From positions 1 to 15,775 of the forward strand of contig RKAV01000016.1 in assembly GCA_014846175.1 (NCBI GenBank): 15,775 nucleotides of DNA. The letters run 5' to 3'. Shown here one piece after another: positions 1 through 6,634 of this stretch. Under the pieces are notes generated by a model, which made no database searches, had not been told where the DNA came from, and saw only the letters and a program-made list of their open reading frames with translations. A program made the translations under genes and the position numbers. Each line of letters opens with the position of its first letter. The first letter of the stretch is position 1. Source of the DNA: a bacterium (GTDB lineage Bacteria > Bacillota_I > Bacilli_A > RF39 > UBA660).

Positions 1-104
1 ACTCATCTTTTTATCATAAAATTATGAATATAACAATTACTAAAAAATTATTTTGCTTTTTCTTTGAATGTATAGTAAAATTAAGAAAGTTTGGGAGTGA
101 TTAT

Positions 105-1685
105 ATGTTACAAGTAAATAATGTTAGTTTAAGATTTGGTAAAAGAACTTTGTTTGAAAATGTTAATTTAAAGTTTGTAGATGGAGCATGTTATGGATTA
201 ATAGGTGCTAATGGAGCAGGGAAGAGTACATTTCTAAAACTATTAACAGGAGAGTTAGAAACTACTAGTGGTGATATTAGTACAGGAAAAAATGAAAGAA
301 TATCTGTTTTAAAACAAGACCACTATCAGTATGACGATGTACGTGTTTTAGATGTAGTTATTATGGGAAATGATAAACTATATAAAATAATGAAAGAAAA
401 AGAAGAATTATATTCTCATACTGAGTTTACTGAAGAAGATGGTTATCGTTTAGCAGACTTAGAAGCTGAGTTTTTAGATATGGATGGTTGGAATGCTGAA
501 AATGATGCAGCTATTCTATTAAATAATCTAGGTATAAAAGATGAATATTATGATAAAAAGATGAGTGAAATACCTGTTAAGTTAAGGGTAAAAGTATTAC
601 TTGCTTCGGCACTTTTTGGTAATCCTGATATCCTATTATTAGATGAACCTACCAATAGTTTAGATTTAGATGCTATTAACTGGTTAGAAGAATTTTTGAT
701 AAACTTTCCTAATACAGTAATAGTAGTAAGTCATGATAGATATTTCCTAAATAAAGTATGTACCCATATAGTAGATATAGATTTTGGTAAGATGAAAATG
801 TATATTGGTAACTATGATTTTTGGTATCAATCTAGTGAATTAGCTCTTAAGCAAATGAAAGAATCTAATAAGAAAAAAGAAGAAAAAATTAAAGAATTAC
901 AAGACTTTATTGCAAGATTTTCTGCTAATGCATCTAAGAGTAAACAAGCAACATCAAGAAAAAAGATGCTTGAGAAAATTGAACTTGATGAGATTGTACC
1001 TTCCTCTAGAAAGTATCCTTTTATTGAATTTAAAATTACTAAACAAGTAGGTAAAGAAATATTAAAAGTAGAGAACTTAATTAAAGAAGTAGATGGTGTA
1101 AAAGTTTTAAATAAGATATCATTTACTGTTTTAAAAGGTGATAAGATTGCTATTGTATCTAATAATGATTTAGCTAAGACAACACTATTTAATATTCTAG
1201 CAGGAGTAGAAAAGTTTGATAAAGGACAAGTATTATTTGGAAAGACTATTTCTCCAGCTTATCTTCCTCAAGATAATAGTTCTTATTTTGAAAAAGATGA
1301 GAGTATTCTTGACTGGATTAAACAATATAAAAAAGTAGATGATGATACTGAATTAAGAGGTTTCTTAGGTAGAATGTTATTTTCTAAAGAAGATGTATTT
1401 AAAAAAGTAAATGTATTATCTGGTGGAGAAAAAGCAAGATGTATGCTTAGTAAAATGATGTTGGAAGAACCAAACTTCTTAATATTAGATGAACCAACTA
1501 ACCATTTAGATCTAGAAAGTATTACTTCCTTAAATAAAGGATTAGAAAACTTTGCTGGAGAATTAATATTAACTTCACGCGATCATGAATTAAATCAAAC
1601 AGTATGTAATAGAATTATTGAAATTAAAGATGATGGTAGTATAGTTGATAGAAGATTAACTTTTGATGAATATTTTAACCAGTAG
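105..1685 (+). CDS. ykpA: ABC-F family ATPase, YkpA/YbiT type
   Basis: This is a soluble tandem-ATPase protein of the ABC-F family, whose members act on the ribosome in translation rather than in transport. The start is ATG at 105, preceded by GGGAGTGA. The frame is open upstream to 24, but that stretch encodes an unrelated hydrophobic lead with no ribosome binding site. The protein is 526 aa. NBD1 has an intact Walker A (GANGAGKST, residues 34-42), Walker B (LLLDEPT, 177-183) and SHD H-switch (209-211). A charged linker follows at about 240-295. NBD2 has an intact signature (LSGGEK, 438-443) and LILDEP (459-464). The NBD1 signature is degenerate (IPVKLRVK, 156-163), as are the NBD2 Walker A (SNNDLAKTT, 352-360) and H-switch (SRD, 491-493). 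From memory the sequence follows Bacillus YkpA closely over its whole length. There are no membrane segments. It is transcribed alone and a terminator follows. Family assignment is secure; the exact ribosomal role is not known from sequence. Confidence 0.93.
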   Translation: MLQVNNVSLRFGKRTLFENVNLKFVDGACYGLIGANGAGKSTFLKLLTGELETTSGDISTGKNERISVLKQDHYQYDDVRVLDVVIMGNDKLYKIMKEKEELYSHTEFTEEDGYRLADLEAEFLDMDGWNAENDAAILLNNLGIKDEYYDKKMSEIPVKLRVKVLLASALFGNPDILLLDEPTNSLDLDAINWLEEFLINFPNTVIVVSHDRYFLNKVCTHIVDIDFGKMKMYIGNYDFWYQSSELALKQMKESNKKKEEKIKELQDFIARFSANASKSKQATSRKKMLEKIELDEIVPSSRKYPFIEFKITKQVGKEILKVENLIKEVDGVKVLNKISFTVLKGDKIAIVSNNDLAKTTLFNILAGVEKFDKGQVLFGKTISPAYLPQDNSSYFEKDESILDWIKQYKKVDDDTELRGFLGRMLFSKEDVFKKVNVLSGGEKARCMLSKMMLEEPNFLILDEPTNHLDLESITSLNKGLENFAGELILTSRDHELNQTVCNRIIEIKDDGSIVDRRLTFDEYFNQ

Positions 1686-1693
1686 TTTACGTT

Positions 1694-1733
1694 AAAAGAC
1701 AATTATAATTAGACAAAAAGTTGTCTTTTTTTT
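1694..1733 (+). terminator. Intrinsic terminator after the ABC-F gene
   Basis: A hairpin with AGACAA (1711-1716), a 4-nt loop and TTGTCT (1721-1726) is followed by a T run. An alternative longer stem pairs AAAAGACAA (1694-1702) with TTGTCTTTT (1721-1729). Either structure would end ykpA transcription. Confidence 0.8.
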
Positions 1734-1768
1734 ATGTGTAGATTATTATTAAATTAGGAGATGAAAAT

Positions 1769-2560
1769 ATGGAAAAGAAAAATAATGGAATTGTTATCGC
1801 TCTTATAGTAGTAATCGTTTTATTGCTAAGTTATATTATAGGCTATATAAGCTTTTTTAAGGTTACTAATAAGAATGAAACAGTATCTAGTGATAAGGAA
1901 AGAGTTGACTCAGATAGTAAAAATACCTCAATTAAAGAAGAGACATTAGATGTTAATAGTAGTTTAGTACAAGGATTATATAATAAAGTAGTGCTAACAG
2001 GAGATTCTTTTTATAAATACTGGTTTTATAATAATTCTAATAATTATCAAGTAAGTAATGCTAGTGAATCTAGTAAACTAGCTTTAGTTTATCATAACTT
2101 AAAGAAGTCTGATTTTACTCCTATTCAAAATGCAACAGGTATTCAAAAAAATATTACTTTAAACAATAATAACTATACATTACAAGAAGGTAGTTCTACT
2201 GGATTTATTCCATATGAAAGAGTAGAACAAACTTATAAAGAATTGTTTGGTAGTAGTGGTACACTTAATAAAAGTGAACCTATGCGTGTAGGACCTTATG
2301 TAACAGAATACTATGTCTATGATGAAAGTGCTAATGGTTATGTAGATTACTTAACAGTTGGTGGAGGAGCTACTGGTAGTTTTTATCATGGAGAAGTTAC
2401 TAAAGCAGTTAGAACAGGCGATACTATTGTAATAACTGAGAAAGCAGATTTTTCAGAAAATGATGATGGTGTTGGAAAAATAACTTCTACAGAAAATTAT
2501 GAATATACTTTTAAATTATCAGGTGATACATATTCATTTGTATCAAGAATAAAATTATAG
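1769..2560 (+). CDS. Unknown single-pass membrane-anchored extracytoplasmic protein
   Basis: I do not recognise this family. The start is ATG at 1769, preceded by TAGGAG at 1756-1761. The 263-aa product has a short charged N-terminus (MEKKNN), one hydrophobic segment at about residues 8-30, a Ser/Asn/Asp/Lys-rich low-complexity linker (about 33-65) and a polar C-terminal domain (about 70-263) rich in Tyr, Thr and Gly. No lipobox cysteine follows the hydrophobic segment, so it is predicted to be a signal-anchored protein facing outward rather than a lipoprotein. The design (anchor, disordered linker, globular domain) resembles the proteins at 6081 and 11519. It sits between a terminator and a decayed insertion sequence, so it is probably a single-gene unit. 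No clear terminator follows it. Confidence 0.8.
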   Translation: MEKKNNGIVIALIVVIVLLLSYIIGYISFFKVTNKNETVSSDKERVDSDSKNTSIKEETLDVNSSLVQGLYNKVVLTGDSFYKYWFYNNSNNYQVSNASESSKLALVYHNLKKSDFTPIQNATGIQKNITLNNNNYTLQEGSSTGFIPYERVEQTYKELFGSSGTLNKSEPMRVGPYVTEYYVYDESANGYVDYLTVGGGATGSFYHGEVTKAVRTGDTIVITEKADFSENDDGVGKITSTENYEYTFKLSGDTYSFVSRIKL

Positions 2561-2582
2561 AATTTATTGTATTAGTAAAAAC

Positions 2583-2623
2583 TAAAAGGAATAACTGATT
2601 TTTCGGTTCTTTGAAATTTAGTG
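2583..2623 (+). repeat. Left inverted repeat of the ISL3-like remnant, extended arm
   Basis: The inner 21 nt (2603-2623) pair with 3025-3045 at 18 of 21 positions. The outer arm, TAAAAGGAATAACTGA at 2583-2598, also matches the reverse complement of 3048-3062 apart from one extra G. The spacer between the two parts is two or so bases longer on this side. Confidence 0.75.
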
Positions 2624-2706
2624 AGAAAGAGGCATTGTTTTCTTTCCACTTTTTTTGTGTCATAATGCCTAGTAAGTTATACAAGATTTATTATGATAAA
2701 TGATGA

Positions 2707-2925
2707 TTTAAAGATAGGCTAGTCATTAAAAAATACTTTTTGGATATAGTTAATCATTGTGTATATAAGGATACTAAGAATGATTTAAAATGTTTATTAG
2801 ATTATATAGTAGTAGATAAAAGATTATCTAATGGTTTTAAAGAGTGATTAAATAATAAAATAAAGAGTGGGTTAGGATATAAAAAATTCGAGTATTTTAG
2901 GCTGAGAATTTTATGTATTAAAAAA
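2707..2925 (+). pseudogene. ISL3-like transposase C-terminal fragment with internal stop
   Basis: One reading frame gives a continuous transposase-like peptide. It ends in LSNGFKE, then a TGA stop at 2845-2847, then LNNKIK and GYKKFEYFRLRIL. ISL3 transposases end in a motif close to SNG..EG.NNKIK....GY.NF..FR.RI, so the TGA sits where the conserved Gly is expected (GGA to TGA). A few residues between NNKIK and GY appear to be missing. There is no start codon or ribosome binding site, and TGA at 2704-2706 closes the frame upstream. The fragment cannot encode an active enzyme. Confidence 0.7.
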
Positions 2926-2944
2926 ACTATCTTTAGAAAGCGTA

Positions 2945-2986
2945 AAAAGTGGCATAATAAGATTTTTGCTTTAAAATACCACTTTT
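2945..2986 (-). terminator. Possible terminator of the minus-strand activase operon
   Basis: AAAAGTGG (2945-2952) pairs perfectly with CCACTTTT (2979-2986) across a 26-nt loop. Read on the minus strand, the closing arm is followed by a short T-rich run. It lies inside the insertion-sequence remnant, 66 nt past the activase stop codon. The long loop makes it a weak terminator candidate, but no better one is seen downstream of the operon. Confidence 0.35.
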
Positions 2987-3024
2987 ATCCTTTAAATATA
3001 AGTAAATTGTTTAAAATAGCTTAC

Positions 3025-3062
3025 CACTGAATTTCGAAGAGCCGATTTCAGTTATTCTTTTA
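3025..3062 (-). repeat. Right inverted repeat of the ISL3-like remnant, overlapping the activase 3' end
   Basis: Read on the minus strand, the arm runs from TAAAAGAATAACTGA (3062-3048) into the blocks TCGG, TCTT, GAAATT and AGTG (3045-3025). The outer part contains the last codons and the TAA stop of the activase gene (stop at 3052-3054). The repeat and the coding sequence therefore overlap by about 11 nt. Confidence 0.72.
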
Positions 3063-3999
3063 TTGTTAAGGCACCTTTTGGACAACGATTTCCCCAAGTA
3101 TCTAGTATTTTTCCATTCTTCTTTACTATAATTATTTCACAGTGATTAGGACAACCTTTACAAGTAATACCACTAGTTTCAAATTTAGCATCCCGTACTT
3201 TAAAATTAAACTTCTTTTTTATGCCACTTTTCTTAGCCAGAATAGCACTACCTAAAGCTCCCATTAAGTGTCCATTATCATCAACAATTATATCTTCCTT
3301 TAATAAGTCTTCAAAAGCTTTCTTTACGCCAATATTTTTACTAACTCCTCCTTGGAAGATAATAGGGCCTTCTATTTTTTTACCCTTTGCTACATTATTT
3401 AAATAATTACTTGCGACACTGTAACAAAGACCAGCGATTATATCGTTCTTTTGATAACCCATTTGTAACTTGTGAACTAAGTCACTTTCGGCAAAGACAG
3501 TACATCTTGCTGCAATACTAGTGGGATTCTTACTAGTAAGAGCAATTTTACCAAAGTCTTTAACATCAAGACCTAATCTTTTAGCTTGACTAGATAAGAA
3601 ACTACCAGTACCAGCAGCACATAAAGTATTCATCGCATAATCAGTAACTATCTTATTATCTAGTAAAATTATCTTAGAATCTTGTCCACCAATTTCTAGA
3701 ATAGTTCTAATATCAGGATACCTAGATAAAGTTCCAATAGCATGAGCAGTTATTTCATTTTTTATACTAACTGCTTCTAACATGGTACCAATTAACTTTC
3801 TAGCAGAACCAGTAGTACCAACCCCTAATATCTTTATATCTCTACAATCTTTTTCTAATTCCTTTAAAACCTTTTTAACAGCTTTAACTGGATCACCTTC
3901 AGTCCATAAATAACTACTAGCTATTATATTATTATCTTCATCTATTACTACACCTTTAGTAGAAATAGAACCAATATCAATACCTAAATAACCAGTCAT
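3052..3999 (-). CDS. BcrA/HgdC-type acyl-CoA dehydratase activase-like ATPase
   Basis: This is an ASKHA-fold ATPase of the BcrAD/BadFG (COG1924) family. Characterised members couple ATP hydrolysis to one-electron transfer from a [4Fe-4S] cluster at the dimer interface to a partner enzyme. The N-terminal phosphate loop GIDIGSISTKG (residues 6-16) is intact, as are GVGTTGSAR (59-67), EIGGQDSK (102-109) and QGGVSKN (216-222). C127 (LCAAGTGSF) and C166 (ARCTVFAES) match the cluster ligands known in HgdC. A C-terminal extension carries C280, C283, C287 and C306 (CKGCPNHC and GNRCPKG), as found in the large fused activase-related proteins. The product is 315 aa and starts at ATG 3997-3999 behind GAGGGAGGG. 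It is last in a three-gene operon, 2 nt after its neighbour. The cellular substrate is unknown: no recognisable CoA-transferase or classical dehydratase is nearby. Confidence 0.88.
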   Translation of the reverse strand: MTGYLGIDIGSISTKGVVIDEDNNIIASSYLWTEGDPVKAVKKVLKELEKDCRDIKILGVGTTGSARKLIGTMLEAVSIKNEITAHAIGTLSRYPDIRTILEIGGQDSKIILLDNKIVTDYAMNTLCAAGTGSFLSSQAKRLGLDVKDFGKIALTSKNPTSIAARCTVFAESDLVHKLQMGYQKNDIIAGLCYSVASNYLNNVAKGKKIEGPIIFQGGVSKNIGVKKAFEDLLKEDIIVDDNGHLMGALGSAILAKKSGIKKKFNFKVRDAKFETSGITCKGCPNHCEIIIVKKNGKILDTWGNRCPKGALTIKE

Positions 4000-4001
4000 T
4001 A

Positions 4002-5066
4002 TTATCCCTCCCTCTTAAAATTTAATAAATCATAAAAAGCTTCTAATCTAGTCTTTATTCCATCTAAACCACTTTGTTCATCAAAAGAGAAAAAAGTAAT
4101 AGGAATATTTAAATCCTTAGCTTCCTTAATCATAATTGGAATAGCACCTATTTCTGGTGTACATCCTGTCGGTTTAGTATGAATGACACCATCAAAGTGA
4201 TGTCTTTTTAAATAATTAATTCGGTAGACATTATCAAGTCCATCTGCACCTAAAGTATATTTACAGTACTTTCTAATTCTAAACTTCATAAAGGGGAGTA
4301 AAAACTTCTTTTGCCATAAAAGATAACTAATATTAGTAAATCTTTTAATCTCTATATGATAACTTGCTAAAGTCTTTTCAAGTTCATAATTAGAATATGG
4401 TTCCATAGCTGTATAAAGTTCCCCAATAATACCTACTTTTAAACAATCTTTTGGTTTATTAATAGGAATAGTTTTTAAATATCTTAAAGAATTTTTATAT
4501 ATTTTTCTAAGAGCAAATATACCTTTAGCATTATTACAGTCACTAATAAATCTATTCTTTAATCTTAGAAAAGAACCTTTATTTTTCTCAAAACCAATTC
4601 TCTTTCTAATTTCTATATCTAATTTATCCAAGTAGTTAATATATAAAAGAGCGGATATTCCTTCATGAATAAATTCTCGTTTAGTAAGAGTAGGATTTAA
4701 CTTCTTAAAGATAGTAAATACTTCCTTAAAATTTAAACTATCACCACCAATTATTTGAATAAACTCAAAGTTATATCCTAAATCTTTTAAAATAGTTTCT
4801 TGTACTTCTGCATAATACCTATATCTACATCCTCCTCCTGCTTGTAATAAAACATTAGCTCCCATATCTAAGGCTTCTATAAAGTTACCTAAATTATATT
4901 TAAAAGGAATACAAACAGAATCAGGTGAATACTTACTACCTAAATCAATAGTCTTTCTAGTAATAGGTGGAGTATCAATTACTTCTAAGTTAGTAACTCT
5001 TCTTAAAAACTTACTAATTGGATGTTTATAATCACCTAGTTGAGGAAAAGCTAGTACCTTTTTCAA
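4002..5066 (-). CDS. COG3581-like 2-hydroxyacyl-CoA dehydratase-related protein
   Basis: This 354-aa protein resembles the C-terminal part of the fused acyl-CoA dehydratase activase-related proteins (COG3581 or COG3580 group), distant relatives of HgdB/FldC-type subunits. Three cysteines stand in typical contexts: C52 (DSVCIPFKYNLGN), C80 (GGGCRYRYYAE) and C302 (KPTGCTPEIGA). They are candidate iron-sulfur ligands. FDEQSG at 328-333 is another family-like motif. The start is TTG at 5064-5066, 7-8 nt after AGGAGGT. It overlaps the TGA stop of the upstream gene as TTGA, so the two are translationally coupled. The activase follows after 2 nt. The likely partner is that activase, but the reaction is unknown. 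Confidence 0.78.
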   Translation of the reverse strand: MKKVLAFPQLGDYKHPISKFLRRVTNLEVIDTPPITRKTIDLGSKYSPDSVCIPFKYNLGNFIEALDMGANVLLQAGGGCRYRYYAEVQETILKDLGYNFEFIQIIGGDSLNFKEVFTIFKKLNPTLTKREFIHEGISALLYINYLDKLDIEIRKRIGFEKNKGSFLRLKNRFISDCNNAKGIFALRKIYKNSLRYLKTIPINKPKDCLKVGIIGELYTAMEPYSNYELEKTLASYHIEIKRFTNISYLLWQKKFLLPFMKFRIRKYCKYTLGADGLDNVYRINYLKRHHFDGVIHTKPTGCTPEIGAIPIMIKEAKDLNIPITFFSFDEQSGLDGIKTRLEAFYDLLNFKREG

Positions 5067-5968
5067 AGATGAATACCTCCTTTCAACATATCTATAAAGC
5101 TTTCTAATCTAGTAATAATAGCAATATCACTATTAATCTCTTCAAAAGTAAGTAAGAGTACTTTACTATTACCTTTCTTTCTTATAATCATTTCATTAGT
5201 TAAAGAGTCAGGCCCACAAGGAAAAGCTGATATTAAAATAATTCCATCAACTTTATCTTTATAATAAGAGAAAGCTCCTAGTAATTCTTTATTCATTGTC
5301 CAGTGAACAGTCTTAGATATTCTTTTACATTCATCTTCAATTATATTTCTATCTATTTCATGACTATAAATTATTTCTATATCATTTTCTTTTAAATACT
5401 TAGTAACGCTACCTCCGATTAGTGAATCTAATAAGTTATAACTGTGTCCTAATAAAAGAACCTTTTTTTTCTTAGACTTAAGTTTTTCTAAGCCACTTTT
5501 CTTAAGTTTATCAAGATATAATTTTTCCTTTTCTTTAGCTATTAAGTAAGCATTATTAGATTCAAAATAACTAAATCCTAGTTCTTTTCCCAGTAGAATA
5601 AAAGCTTTCTTCTCACTATTATGGTGTTCTACATCAACATTATAGTTTAATATTTTCTTATTAAATAATACTCTAACTAAATCATATAAAGCATTAAAAT
5701 TAGTACATACTTGTTCATTCTTTTTTAAAGAGTAAATTCTTGGTATAAAGATAGCATCACACTTATCTTTTATCTCATCTATTTGTCCTAAGAATATTTT
5801 CATGGATAAACAAGCTTCATCCAAAGCAATATTTTTTCCTCTTTCTAATGTTTTATAAGTAGTATTATCACTAACTATATAAGGTATTTCTAATACATCA
5901 AAAAAACTTTTCCATAATGTGCCATAGCGATAGTATAAAAATCCTCTAGGTATTCCAATTTTATCCAT
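5063..5968 (-). CDS. DUF2229/COG3580-like activase-related protein
   Basis: This is the first gene of the minus-strand activase operon. The chosen start is ATG at 5966-5968, giving MDKIGIPRGFLYYRYGTLW. That is the characteristic beginning of the DUF2229 module and follows a purine-rich AAGGAAAGGAAGG stretch. The frame is open to 6034, but those extra residues are not family-like. The product is 301 aa. Cysteines appear in DEACLSMKIF, NEQVCTNFN and SAFPCGPDSLTNE and are candidate metal-cluster ligands, as in HgdB-related proteins. The middle has a Lys-rich helical stretch before VLLLGHSYNLLD. In many Bacillota this module is fused to activase and COG3581 modules in one long protein; here it is separate. 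The function is inferred only as part of that complex. Confidence 0.75.
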   Translation of the reverse strand: MDKIGIPRGFLYYRYGTLWKSFFDVLEIPYIVSDNTTYKTLERGKNIALDEACLSMKIFLGQIDEIKDKCDAIFIPRIYSLKKNEQVCTNFNALYDLVRVLFNKKILNYNVDVEHHNSEKKAFILLGKELGFSYFESNNAYLIAKEKEKLYLDKLKKSGLEKLKSKKKKVLLLGHSYNLLDSLIGGSVTKYLKENDIEIIYSHEIDRNIIEDECKRISKTVHWTMNKELLGAFSYYKDKVDGIILISAFPCGPDSLTNEMIIRKKGNSKVLLLTFEEINSDIAIITRLESFIDMLKGGIHL

Positions 5969-6027
5969 AAGAGCCTTCCTTTCCTTATACCTTATGTGAT
6001 AAAATGATGAAAATTTACAGTCTATAT

Positions 6028-6057
6028 TCGACAAAATAAAATAAAGTGTGTTATAAT
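6028..6057 (+). promoter_or_regulatory. SigA-type promoter for the thioredoxin-like/PH operon
   Basis: A -35 TCGACA (6028-6033) and a -10 TATAAT (6052-6057) are separated by 18 nt. TG at 6049-6050 makes an extended -10 (TGTTATAAT). The gene starts at 6081. Confidence 0.8.
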
Positions 6058-6080
6058 CGTGCTAGAGAGGAGAATTAAAA

Positions 6081-6623
6081 ATGGATAGTAAAAAGAAAGA
6101 ACAAATAAAGAATGCTACTATTATAATACTTGTATTAGTAATTGTTTTTGGAGGTAGTTTTTTAGCATCAGAAGTGAAATCTGATAAGTCTAAGTCTAAT
6201 AATACAACACCTACTAATAAACAAGAAAATAATACAACAAGTAATGATGATGAAATTAGTGAAGATAAACAAGCTGAATTAAATAGTATTGATATTGATA
6301 AATATTTATCTCTTAAAAAAGGTAATGATAAATCTATTATCTATATTTCAAGACCAACTTGTCATTATTGTCAACAAGAAGATCCAATTATAAAGAATAT
6401 TGTATATGAAACAAAAGTTACAGTTAACTATTTAAATACTGATGAACTTGATGATGATGGTAATAGTAAATTAATCAAATCTGATGATTATTTTAGTGAA
6501 GGATACGGTACACCACTTCTTCTAATTGTACAAAAGAATAAAATTGTTGATAAAATAGAAGGTTTAACTTCAAAAGAAAATATTGTTTCCTTCTTTAAAA
6601 AATATGGATTTATTAATGAATAA
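6081..6623 (+). CDS. Membrane-anchored thioredoxin-fold protein with CHYC motif
   Basis: This is a probable extracytoplasmic thiol-disulfide oxidoreductase. The 180-aa product has a basic N-terminus (MDSKKKEQIK), one membrane anchor at about residues 12-30, a Lys/Asn/Thr/Asp-rich disordered linker (about 32-65) and a thioredoxin-like domain (about 70-180). The active-site motif is C94-H-Y-C97 in RPTCHYCQQ, and the expected cis-proline is P145 in GYGTPLLLI. By the positive-inside rule the domain should face outward. The start is ATG at 6081, behind AGAGGAG. It is first in an operon with the PH-domain gene, which begins 11 nt after its stop. A cytoplasmic reductant partner of the CcdA/DsbD type is not present in the window. 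Whether it reduces, oxidises or simply binds a substrate cannot be told from sequence. Confidence 0.85.
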   Translation: MDSKKKEQIKNATIIILVLVIVFGGSFLASEVKSDKSKSNNTTPTNKQENNTTSNDDEISEDKQAELNSIDIDKYLSLKKGNDKSIIYISRPTCHYCQQEDPIIKNIVYETKVTVNYLNTDELDDDGNSKLIKSDDYFSEGYGTPLLLIVQKNKIVDKIEGLTSKENIVSFFKKYGFINE

Positions 6624-6634
6624 TAGGAGAGATG

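Larger units (their letters stand above)
2603..3045. mobile_element. Decayed ISL3-family-like insertion sequence remnant
   Basis: This gene-free stretch is bounded by imperfect inverted repeats built from the blocks TCGG, TCTT, GAAATT and AGTG. It holds a broken fragment resembling an ISL3 transposase C-terminus. Left end 2603-2623 and right end 3025-3045 match at 18 of 21 positions, and all three differences are C/T transitions. At about 440 bp the unit is far shorter than a complete ISL3 element (typically 1.2-1.6 kb), so the N-terminal zinc-binding region and most of the DDE domain are gone. The coding fragment runs in plus orientation. The element lies directly downstream of the minus-strand activase operon. 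Family assignment rests on remembered ISL3 end and C-terminal motifs, not on a search. Confidence 0.72.

Noticed and set aside
24..104. N-terminal extension of the ABC-F protein
   Set aside because: The extra residues are not family-like, no ribosome binding site precedes 24, and GGGAGTGA precedes the ATG at 105.
1721..1749. Possible promoter TTGTCT-17-TATTAT before the 1769 gene
   Set aside because: The -35 lies in the terminator stem and the implied leader would be only about 13 nt, so it is too weak to list.
2845..2847. TGA read as a sense codon in the transposase relic
   Set aside because: TGA is used as a stop at 5063-5065 and Trp is encoded by TGG throughout; the relic also has no start and is truncated.
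3221..3406. Plus-strand open frame of 61 codons
   Set aside because: It is an antisense shadow of the well-supported activase gene and has no ribosome binding site.
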